From Rickettsia typhi (lineage in GTDB: Bacteria; Pseudomonadota; Alphaproteobacteria; Rickettsiales; Deianiraeaceae): a stretch of 64,000 bases of DNA. Made by a program: the position numbers and the translations under genes. The stretch lies in the NCBI GenBank assembly GCA_945861725.1, contig CAMAVJ010000003.1, forward strand, positions 1 through 64,000, in the 5' to 3' direction. The notes beneath the pieces are model-generated. The model ran no database searches. It saw only the letters and a list, made by a program, of their open reading frames with translations, and was not told the DNA's origin. Below are positions 17,586 to 24,721 of this stretch, piece by piece (positions within the stretch are counted from its first letter, which is position 1; every line of letters starts with the position of its first letter).

Positions 17586-18281
17586 TTACTGGTACTCTTC
17601 AGGATTTTTTTTAGCATCACTTGGAATGTTGCCATTGATAAGATTTACGGCAAGCACAAGTTCATTTGTTAGTTCGCTTTTTCCCACCTTGGTATCGATT
17701 TCCGCATCAATTCTTTCGTTAATGGCAATGAGCAATGTATTTTTGTTTGCAAGAAACTCCTTTGATATTTTAAGATTTCTAATTTTTGTGGCAAAATCTT
17801 TGGTAAATTTTTCCTGTTTTTCAGGTGCAAGTATATTTTTTTCTTCTGTGATTGCAAGAATCGTTATTGCTTTAGAATAAAGAGTTAGTGATGTTTCACC
17901 ATCGGTGTTTATGCTAAGGATTTCTTCTAAAAGTTTGGGAAACGCCTCATACTGTTCTTTGGTGATTGTGATGTCGACAACTTGAATGAGTGAAAGGATT
18001 TCTAGCATTCCACTGGATGAGTTGTATACTTTTTCGAATTTTTTCAGTGCTTTTTCCTCTTCTTTTTGTGATAACTCTGTAACTGCGGAAAGGTATATTT
18101 TAAGGAGATCTTCATGTTTTGCACTCTGCTTCTTTGTAAAATATATGGTGAAAAATATTCCAATAAATATGAGGAATAAAAGTAGGGAAATCTTCTGAAT
18201 ATTCCTCTTAATAAATGGAAGGAATAAATCGGAAAAAAGAATGCCAAGGGGAATTTTTATTTTAGGAATTTTTACTTTCAT
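17586..18281 (-). CDS. Membrane-anchored TPR-like protein (YfgM-like)
   Basis: A 231-residue protein with a basic N-terminus, one transmembrane segment near residues 30-48 (ISLLLFLIFIGIFFTIYF) and a helical C-terminal part (SAVTELSQKEEEKALKKFEK and following) that looks like the TPR-type domain of YfgM/Tol-Pal-associated proteins. Family members sit beside the SecYEG translocon with a periplasmic helical domain. No catalytic motif is visible. Located directly upstream of addB on the same strand. Assignment rests on architecture, so moderate confidence. Confidence 0.6.
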   Translation of the reverse strand: MKVKIPKIKIPLGILFSDLFLPFIKRNIQKISLLLFLIFIGIFFTIYFTKKQSAKHEDLLKIYLSAVTELSQKEEEKALKKFEKVYNSSSGMLEILSLIQVVDITITKEQYEAFPKLLEEILSINTDGETSLTLYSKAITILAITEEKNILAPEKQEKFTKDFATKIRNLKISKEFLANKNTLLIAINERIDAEIDTKVGKSELTNELVLAVNLINGNIPSDAKKNPEEYQ

Positions 18282-18321
18282 TATTTTGCAAAAATGTATT
18301 TTTAGTGCTCTTAATTAAATT

Positions 18322-18395
18322 TGGAGGCCGAGAGCGGAATCGAACCGCTGGTAAAGGCTTTGCAGGCCCTTGCATTACCACTTTGCTACTCGGCC
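18322..18395 (-). tRNA. tRNA-Cys (GCA)
   Basis: The minus-strand sequence folds as a cloverleaf: acceptor GGCCGAG pairs with CTCGGCC, the anticodon loop is CTGCAAA with anticodon GCA, and the T arm is CGGTTCGATTCCG. The discriminator is U, as in cysteine tRNAs, and the CCA end is encoded (18322-18324). It is the only tRNA in the window. The 220 bases between it and the tail-collar gene contain nothing else I can support apart from the promoter. Confidence 0.96.
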
Positions 18396-18408
18396 AGCAA
18401 TTTAACTA

Positions 18409-18436
18409 TTAATAGATTTTAAAAATAAGAAATCAA
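18409..18436 (-). promoter_or_regulatory. Putative tRNA-Cys promoter
   Basis: On the minus strand TTGATT (18431-18436), a 16-base spacer and TATTAA (18409-18414), ending 13 bases before the tRNA 5' end. Spacing is right; both boxes deviate from consensus. Confidence 0.4.
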
Positions 18437-18616
18437 GGATTATTTTTTGAGAGTGCCTTATTGTCTTTGATTTATATGATAAATATTTCCCAATTTTTTC
18501 ATTTCTAAACATTCCACTGAATTTGCTCAAATATATAATTTAACACCTACTTTGTCGAACGTCATTTTTGCCCAAGGCGTTGTTAATGGAGAGGAGAAAA
18601 TCTCAGAAAAGTATAA

Positions 18617-19612
18617 TCACACGCCAGAATAAATGAATGTGTTTCCAATAAAAATAGTCGGCTGCATAATATTGTGTGGTCTTCCTCCTCCTGTATTTTG
18701 AATATACTGGGTTTTATTTGTTGTTACGTTTGTGATTACCGAAGGTTTGTCTCCCGACATAATATTATTTAGTCCCCCAAATCCAAACTCACCAAATAAT
18801 CTTGATGTCGTTCTGGCAATATCATGTGCGTGTGATGGAATTTCATCGACTGTTAAAGTATGGCTTTCTTCACCAATTGTTACACCAATTGAGCGATTAG
18901 CTGAGAAAGTTCCTCGCCCGATACTCGCATTAACTTTTGCCCTTGAATCTGGTAAGTTGAATGTCGCAATACCATCGCCAACACCAAACGCAGTGCCAAT
19001 TAAAGTGAATAATGTGGAGTATGTCAACCTTGAAATAGCCTGACCATTACACAAAAGCCATTTTCCGTGGTCAACGCCTTGAGCGGACTGCTTGTAATCG
19101 CCAAGAATTGGCATTTCACCAGAAGCTGATGTTGTTGCCGTTGGTTTACCTTGTAGATCGTCATACTTTCCAGAAAAAAGATTGGGTTTATTTTGAAGAC
19201 TGTTGTAATTACCGTCAAATAGTATTGGTTTATTTTGGATTGCAGTCACGCCTGATGTCGAATTCCAATCGGTGCATTGCCGTTCCGAATCTTCAACCCA
19301 AGAATTGTTGAGGAAGGCTTTGTAAGAATTCGCATTTTGAATGAAAAATCTCCATCCACTCTTGGGTTGAAAAAAATTCCAACCTTTACTTGAAGAATAC
19401 AGACCGACATTATTTGATCTTTCTGGCTTTTCGAAACTTTCGGAAAATATATAAATATCCCCATCTTTTGCGTTAGTTGGTATGAAATTGAGGAAATCAA
19501 TTGCACAACTAAAAATAAATGAATCAATTTTTAAAAGGCTTTCGTTGAGTATAATATCGGCCGATGCTTGATTTTGCAGAAGCATTTGTAGGGATAAATT
19601 ATTTGTTTGCAT
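18617..19612 (-). CDS. Phage tail collar domain protein
   Basis: A 331-residue tail-fibre-type protein. The N-terminal part (KGWNFFQPKSGWRFFIQN) resembles the DUF2793 region found in phage/GTA fibre proteins. The middle has near-repeats of about 14 residues (KPILFDGNYNSLQNKP / NLFSGKYDDLQGKPT). The C-terminal part is the collar domain: WLLCNGQAISRLTYSTLF, GTAFGVGDGIATFNLPDSRA. No other tail genes adjoin it, so it is an orphan: a domesticated adhesin or a remnant of a prophage or gene-transfer agent. It lies upstream of tRNA-Cys on the same strand. Confidence 0.8.
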   Translation of the reverse strand: MQTNNLSLQMLLQNQASADIILNESLLKIDSFIFSCAIDFLNFIPTNAKDGDIYIFSESFEKPERSNNVGLYSSSKGWNFFQPKSGWRFFIQNANSYKAFLNNSWVEDSERQCTDWNSTSGVTAIQNKPILFDGNYNSLQNKPNLFSGKYDDLQGKPTATTSASGEMPILGDYKQSAQGVDHGKWLLCNGQAISRLTYSTLFTLIGTAFGVGDGIATFNLPDSRAKVNASIGRGTFSANRSIGVTIGEESHTLTVDEIPSHAHDIARTTSRLFGEFGFGGLNNIMSGDKPSVITNVTTNKTQYIQNTGGGRPHNIMQPTIFIGNTFIYSGV

Positions 19613-19792
19613 AGTGAATATAAAAAATAAATATCACCATAAAATAAGGCTTTTGACAAATGGAAGCAGGTTTAATGAGTTAATCCATCGCACAAAATTT
19701 ACTACCACCTTCTCAATCTTTTAAATTCAGTTGAGTTAAAATTTTAGAATATTTTGCGACATAATACAGGAATAATGACGACTAGTCGGATT

Positions 19793-20272
19793 TTATAAAG
19801 AATCTTTGTGCAACTCTTGCAAAATTTTGCACAGTTTCAACCGCCTTGTGTGAAAGTTGTAATCGTAATCGTACACTTCGGATTTTTCCCAAAAAATATT
19901 AGAAAGGTGAAGGATGTATTCTGCGTAATAAATTTTATGCCCGTGGGAAAGATATTGAATGACTTCAGGAAAATTATTCATTGAGTAATGTTTTTTGATA
20001 AATGGGAAATAATTTACCTTGAGAAAAACGATTTTTTCGGAAATTTTTGTGAATTTTGATAAATCGATGGAATTTATATAATGATTTGAAATATTTTTTA
20101 GAATTTGCACAAGTGTTTCATTTGTATTTAACTTGATAAAAAAAGAAGTGGAATTCATTATGTCATATTCAGCAAGGAATTCCATAAGAGATTTTTTCGA
20201 CTTAAGGAAGTCTGCTTGAAATGGAAATTGTTCTGGCAAATATTCTTTTTTTGGCGATTGACCTTCTTGCAT
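19793..20272 (-). CDS. COQ9-like protein
   Basis: A 159-residue protein whose C-terminal half follows COQ9, the lipid-binding TetR-like protein that presents substrate to COQ7. Hydrophobic helices are followed by LHLSNIFWEKSEVYDYDYNFHTRRLKLCKI, matching the COQ9 pattern of an aromatic/Trp, acidic residues, Asp-x-Asn-x-x-(Y/H)-Thr-x-Arg and Leu. I quote only parts: DYDYNFHTRRLKL is the key stretch. The N-terminal helix-turn-helix is degenerate and the protein is shorter than usual (about 200). Divergent from the methyltransferase at 20300, 27 bases away. The 180-base gap downstream to 19612 shows only a possible promoter for the tail-collar gene. Confidence 0.6.
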   Translation of the reverse strand: MQEGQSPKKEYLPEQFPFQADFLKSKKSLMEFLAEYDIMNSTSFFIKLNTNETLVQILKNISNHYINSIDLSKFTKISEKIVFLKVNYFPFIKKHYSMNNFPEVIQYLSHGHKIYYAEYILHLSNIFWEKSEVYDYDYNFHTRRLKLCKILQELHKDSL

Positions 20273-20299
20273 GAATTAGCTATTATTTAGTAAGTACAT

Positions 20300-21061
20300 A
20301 TGCACCAAAACACAATGGAAAATATTTTCAATAGAAAAATAATTTTTTTACGAAAAAAAAGAATTAATTTTGATAACTCTCTTTTTTTAAAAATTGAGGA
20401 AATGATTTTAGATGATATTTTAGATTATTTTTTAATTTTTGGAAATTTGGAGAAAATAAAAAAAATTCTTTTATTAAATTCAGAAAGCAGAATGATTAAT
20501 TATATTAATTCGAATATTTTTAAAAATATGGAAATAATTAATTTTGATTTCCCAGAAAATGATTTAGATGGTATCAAACAATTTAATGAATTACCAAAAA
20601 AGGATTTGATCGTTGGAATCAATTCCTTTCATAATGTGAATTATTTGGGAAAGTATTTACAATCGGCGAATAATTGTTTAAGTGGTGGCGGTACATTTTG
20701 TGGGAATTTGTTTGGTGTTGGGAATTTGTCTGAATTAAAAAAAATTATTATTAAAAATGATGCTGAATTTTCGAAAAACATTTATCCAAGATTTAATCCA
20801 ACGGTTTCACCAGAATCCATTTCGATGCTTTTGCAACAGTCAGGCTTTAGGGATATCGTTATTTCGCCGGAAAAAATTAATTTTGAATTTAATTCAAAAA
20901 ATGCCCTTAATGATGCGATGGATTTTCTGAAAAATACCAACGAGAGAAATTACTTTTCACAAATGCAAAAAGGTGTGCCAAGTCGTAAAATATTTTTAGA
21001 TAATATTTCAGAAAATATTATACTTGATTTTGATATTATCAAATTCTATTGTAGAAAATAA
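20300..21061 (+). CDS. NDUFAF5/BioC-like methyltransferase-fold protein
   Basis: A 253-residue protein with the overall plan of the NDUFAF5 family (complex I assembly; the mitochondrial member hydroxylates an arginine of NDUFS7). The start MENIFNRKIIFLRKKR matches the family's FDR...R.RR opening. The family's SLHWVNDLPG region appears as GINSFHNVNYLGKYL, followed by LSGGGTFCGNLFGVGNLSEL and a segment ending LLQQSGF. The SAM-binding glycine motif is not recognisable (LLLNSESRM instead of DVGCG), so cofactor binding may be lost. ATG 20315 is an alternative start. It is very AT-rich. BioC is the other possibility. Confidence 0.62.
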   Translation: MHQNTMENIFNRKIIFLRKKRINFDNSLFLKIEEMILDDILDYFLIFGNLEKIKKILLLNSESRMINYINSNIFKNMEIINFDFPENDLDGIKQFNELPKKDLIVGINSFHNVNYLGKYLQSANNCLSGGGTFCGNLFGVGNLSELKKIIIKNDAEFSKNIYPRFNPTVSPESISMLLQQSGFRDIVISPEKINFEFNSKNALNDAMDFLKNTNERNYFSQMQKGVPSRKIFLDNISENIILDFDIIKFYCRK

Positions 21062-21083
21062 TATTATAAGTGTAATTGTATAT

Positions 21084-21689
21084 ATGCGAATTATTTTTCT
21101 ATTCTTCACAGCTGTTTTTTTGCTTTTTAAAACGCTGCCATTTGCTCACGCTGGGACGGCAATTGATGGGAATGAGTATGTTGCGAAAATTAACGCAAAG
21201 TTGCGTGAAATTTCGAGTGCAAGATTTGAATTTCAACAAACTGGTGCTGGTAAAACTGAAAAGGGTGTAATTTTTTATAAAAAAAATTATGGTCTTTTTA
21301 TGAAATATCATACGATGCCCGTTACAGTTTTGGTCAATGATGGAGTAACAACATATTACGATTCAAAGTTAGAACAGAAGTCGCAAATGCCAACGCAAAA
21401 ATCCGCAGCAAAAATTTTTACCGCACCTTTGGAAATTGGTGGCGATCTTTTTGAAATTGAAAAAATTGAGGAATTGCCTGAGGCGATTTTAATTCGTGCA
21501 ACGATTAAAAATTTAAAAAATGAAGGAATATTTTCAATGTATTTTTCAAAAACGGATTTTGTTCTTCGCAGAATTGATATTGAATCGCCGGAAACTCATG
21601 AAAAAAGTCGAGTAGATTTGCACTCATATTCCTTTGTGAAAATTTCCAACGAACGCTTTAAAACAATCAATATTGATAAAAGTTTTTAA
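21084..21689 (+). CDS. lolA: Outer-membrane lipoprotein carrier protein LolA
   Basis: Periplasmic chaperone carrying lipoproteins from LolCDE to the outer membrane. A signal peptide (MRIIFLFFTAVFLLFKTLPFAHA) precedes a LolA domain with ISSARFEFQQTGAGKTEKG, a WY-less but typical YYDSKLEQKSQMP segment, and a strand-rich remainder. ATG 21084 is preferred because it begins the signal peptide; an in-frame start at 21024 would overlap the upstream gene and add 20 residues. About 201 residues, normal for the family. Confidence 0.85.
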   Translation: MRIIFLFFTAVFLLFKTLPFAHAGTAIDGNEYVAKINAKLREISSARFEFQQTGAGKTEKGVIFYKKNYGLFMKYHTMPVTVLVNDGVTTYYDSKLEQKSQMPTQKSAAKIFTAPLEIGGDLFEIEKIEELPEAILIRATIKNLKNEGIFSMYFSKTDFVLRRIDIESPETHEKSRVDLHSYSFVKISNERFKTINIDKSF

Positions 21690-21717
21690 GTGAGTCAATG
21701 TATCAAAAAAGATTTGT

Positions 21718-22788
21718 CTAAAAAGATTTTGCTATTAATACCTTAAAAAGGTCGCCCATTTTTTCTGGAGCAATCAATCTTTCAATTCCTATAAGGTTTT
21801 CTGGCGTAATCAAACTCTTAATGCCATGTTCCACGAGGAACACCCCCTGTTTAAAAATCTCGGATCTAATATTATTTTTCGCAAATAATGATTGAAATAG
21901 TGGAAAATTTACGAGATGAGTGATATCCGCATTTCCGACATTCTTCAAAATATCTTTTATTTTGCGACCCTCATAAATTCCCTGCAATGTCGATGTATTT
22001 GGATTCTCCATAAATCCGTAATCCGCCGTTAAAAAGATAGATCTTGAATTGTTCATAATGTCCACAATATTATTTAAAATTTCAATGGTAGTTAATGGAA
22101 TTTCGAAAAAATCATTTTTATTATTTTGGAAATATTTGGGAATTAATTCAATATTGTCGGAATTAATTTTAATTTGTTCATAAATAAAATCATTACTTGA
22201 ATTATTTTTGGTCGTGACAACTATTTCGCAAAAATCATCTTCATTTTTTATAAATTGTTTAATTGGCAGTGAATCGAAAAATTCATTTGAGAAAAATACG
22301 AAAATATTTTCTTTATTATTTATAATATTTTTTTTACTTTCCTTAAATTCTGAAATATTTTTGAAAAATGATTTTTCCATTGTAATACTTTTTATAGTAC
22401 TTTTTTGCATCTCCGTTAAATGTTCGGAAAACTCGATTGAATTAAATTTAATCTTTGGAATTAATTTTTTAATTTTATGGTTATTTATTTTTTCGAGTGA
22501 AATGATAAAATTTAAAATATCAAATGCGAACTTCCCAGTTCCGCCACCAAATTCGACGAAGTTAACTTCCCGTGCGTCGTTTGATATCGGTAAAATTTTA
22601 TCAATGATGTAGCTTGCAAAAATTATCCCAAATGCGTTAGAAATTTCCGGCGCAGTAATAAAATCCCTTAAGATTGGGTTTTGTTTTGCGTAATATCCAC
22701 GCCGCGGATGGCAGAGGGCGAGCGAAATAAACTCGTCAAGTGGAATAAAGCCGTGGATTTTTATGATATTTAATATATAATCATGCAT
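21718..22788 (-). CDS. MidA/NDUFAF7-like SAM-dependent methyltransferase
   Basis: Protein arginine methyltransferase family needed for complex I assembly in mitochondria. Visible features: N-terminal GFIPLDEFISLALCHPRRGYYA, DFITAPEISNAFG, and the SAM-binding VEFGGGTGKFAFDIL near residues 75-90, then ILLTADYG-like FLTADYGFMENP late in the protein. ATG 22788 (MHDYILNIIKIHG) is chosen: it lies two bases after the upstream 5-FCL stop, whereas the longer frame would overlap that gene by 128 bases. About 356 residues, normal. Convergent with lolA. Confidence 0.88.
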   Translation of the reverse strand: MHDYILNIIKIHGFIPLDEFISLALCHPRRGYYAKQNPILRDFITAPEISNAFGIIFASYIIDKILPISNDAREVNFVEFGGGTGKFAFDILNFIISLEKINNHKIKKLIPKIKFNSIEFSEHLTEMQKSTIKSITMEKSFFKNISEFKESKKNIINNKENIFVFFSNEFFDSLPIKQFIKNEDDFCEIVVTTKNNSSNDFIYEQIKINSDNIELIPKYFQNNKNDFFEIPLTTIEILNNIVDIMNNSRSIFLTADYGFMENPNTSTLQGIYEGRKIKDILKNVGNADITHLVNFPLFQSLFAKNNIRSEIFKQGVFLVEHGIKSLITPENLIGIERLIAPEKMGDLFKVLIAKSF

Positions 22789-22789
22789 A

Positions 22790-23383
22790 TTATTTAAGTG
22801 CAAATTGCCCATTTGAATGTTTGCGATAAATTTTACTTTCTGTGAATATATAATCGAGCTGCACATCATGATGTTCGGCTGTGAAATCAATTTTTTGCAT
22901 TTCAAATGCAACGCCAATTTTCAAGATTGATTTATTTTTGAGATATTTATCGTAAAAACCACCACCATAACCTATGCGGTAACAATTAGCATTAAATGCA
23001 ACGAGTGGAATAAATATTATTTCAGGATTTATGGGATTTTTTTTAATTTTTGGACTAAATGTTTTATTTTCGAAAATTAAATTATACCTCTTAGGATTGT
23101 TTTTAAATTCACTTGAGTTAATTCTATTAATTGGCAAGTATTCATAAAATTGCATTGAATTATTTTGTATCTTTGGTAAAAAAATTTTATTTTGCGTTAA
23201 ATAAAATAAATCGTGCAAAAATAGTTCATTATTTATTGGAAAATAAATGGCTATTTTTTTATTTCCAAAATTAACTGTTTGAATTATTTTTTTATTTATT
23301 AAATATGATTTCATTTTCCAAGAATTTTTAGTAATTCCTTTTCGATTATTTAGAATTATTTTTCGAATTATTTTTTTTTCCAT
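22790..23383 (-). CDS. 5-formyltetrahydrofolate cyclo-ligase
   Basis: ATP-dependent conversion of 5-formyl-THF to 5,10-methenyl-THF, recycling a dead-end folate. The diagnostic RIGYGGGFYDKYL nucleotide-binding motif lies in the C-terminal half, followed by HHDVQLDYIFTE. The N-terminus is rich in Lys, Ile and Asn, reflecting strong AT bias. Length 197 is normal. It sits 7 bases after folB and directly before the MidA-like gene; all read on the minus strand, grouping two folate enzymes. Confidence 0.9.
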   Translation of the reverse strand: MEKKIIRKIILNNRKGITKNSWKMKSYLINKKIIQTVNFGNKKIAIYFPINNELFLHDLFYLTQNKIFLPKIQNNSMQFYEYLPINRINSSEFKNNPKRYNLIFENKTFSPKIKKNPINPEIIFIPLVAFNANCYRIGYGGGFYDKYLKNKSILKIGVAFEMQKIDFTAEHHDVQLDYIFTESKIYRKHSNGQFALK

Positions 23384-23390
23384 AAATTAT

Positions 23391-23714
23391 TCACAATTGA
23401 TACTCAACTGAAACTTCGTCAAGAATATTCTTTAAAATACATTTTTGAATTTTTGCATTTATTGAAATAATTTGTGAATAATTTTTTTTTATTTTCTCAC
23501 AAATTTCCTGTGCCATTTCTTCAATGTATTCAAAATGTTTTACAGAGGCAATTTCACGCACATTTTTTAGAATTAAATCATAATCAACTACTGAATTTTT
23601 TGTGAAATTGTAATTAATTAAAATTGATACGATGATTTTTGTTGGATTTTTTTTTTCATGTTCGTAAGTTCCAACGGATGCCATTATCGAGATGTTTTTC
23701 AGGGAAATTAGCAT
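23391..23714 (-). CDS. folB: Dihydroneopterin aldolase FolB
   Basis: Cleaves 7,8-dihydroneopterin to the hydroxymethyl pterin precursor of folate. The N-terminus LISLKNISIMASVGTYEHEK has the FolB substrate-binding pattern (active-site Tyr/Glu in VGTYEHEK), the VVDYDLILKNV segment corresponds to the conserved SVDY region, and the C-terminus ends in the alternating K-rich strand. ATG 23714 gives 107 residues, close to the family's 115-120; a longer in-frame start at 23795 would overlap tilS. Confidence 0.82.
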   Translation of the reverse strand: MLISLKNISIMASVGTYEHEKKNPTKIIVSILINYNFTKNSVVDYDLILKNVREIASVKHFEYIEEMAQEICEKIKKNYSQIISINAKIQKCILKNILDEVSVEYQL

Positions 23715-23734
23715 ATATTTTTTTAAATTTAATT

Positions 23735-24711
23735 TTAATGCAAATTCAATGGCATTGGATTGCAAGAGTTTATTTTTGTATTTTCTTTTTCGCAAATAAT
23801 ATTATTTTTTGTTTTTGTAAATTGCATTAGGGAAAATGTACCGCGTCTTGATTTGGAATTTAACCATTGTAAAAAATTTTCCACTGTAATTTGGCGGATT
23901 TCACGATGATTTTTGTGGATTTTTTCGTAACACTCTTTGAAAGTCATGCGAATTTCCGTTGGAGACAATTCGTAGATTTCACTTGAAAAAATAAGGTATT
24001 GCTGCGTTTCCGTTGCGATTTTTTTCCAAACATTATAAAAGTTTTTTTTTTATCAATAAGCTCAGTTTCAAGATTTTTTATCGTCTGTAAAATTCCTTGC
24101 TTTTGTTCGGATGAAAAATTAAATGAGTGGCGAATTTTATTTCTTATGAACTGTTGGTCTGCATTTGTTAAGTCTTCGAACCACGTAAAGCCTTTCTCTT
24201 GCATAAATTGGGTAATTTGTGACTTATCTACTTCGTTAATCATTGGACGGAAAAACTCAATACCGCGGATATTGGAAATTTCCTGCATTGACGTCAACCC
24301 TTGTAAGCCCGTTCCACGCATTGAATTCATTAGGAATGTCTCAATTTTGTCATCAATGTGGTGGGCGATTGCAACGCTTTGGACGTCGTTTGATTTGCAA
24401 TAATCTGTGATGAGTTGGTACCTTGCATTTCTTGCATTTTCTTCAATTCCGGATACAACTTTACCGTGAATCCATTCTAATATTGTGGATTTTACACCCC
24501 AAGATTTTACGATCTGTGCTGTTTTGTGTGCAACTTCTGATGAATTTTCTTGCAAATTGTGATCAACAATCAATGCGACGATTTGTTTATCTGGAAGGAG
24601 TTCGGAATAAAGCTTAACAAGAAACATACTATCAATTCCGCCAGAACACGCTATATAGACCGTTGTTTGACCTTCAGTGTAGCGTAGAATTTTTGCGATT
24701 AAACCTTGCAT
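23735..24711 (-). CDS. tilS: tRNA(Ile)-lysidine synthase TilS, frameshifted at a poly-A run
   Basis: Modifies the CAU anticodon of tRNA-Ile to lysidine; normally essential. The PP-loop SGGIDSMFL, VDHNLQENS, IEENARNARYQLI and AIAHHIDDKIETFLMN are all present. The frame breaks at a run of ten A (minus strand; T at 24042-24051) and ends after a nonsense tail at 23944. With eleven A (or eight) it continues as KKNFYNVWKKIATETQQYL to a stop at 23735, giving a full-length protein with a basic C-terminal domain (LNSKSRRGTFSL). ATG 24711 is preferred; ATG 24750 would overlap the secretin gene. Because the gene is normally essential, slippage or sequence error is more likely than loss. Confidence 0.88.
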
Positions 24712-24721
24712 CTGTGTATCA

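Noticed and set aside
18322..18395. tRNA-Cys as an integration site for the neighbouring phage tail gene
   Set aside because: No second copy of the tRNA 3' end and no integrase are visible in the window.
18732..19043. Plus-strand open frame antisense to the tail-collar gene
   Set aside because: It is a shadow of the collar domain, which has clear family motifs.
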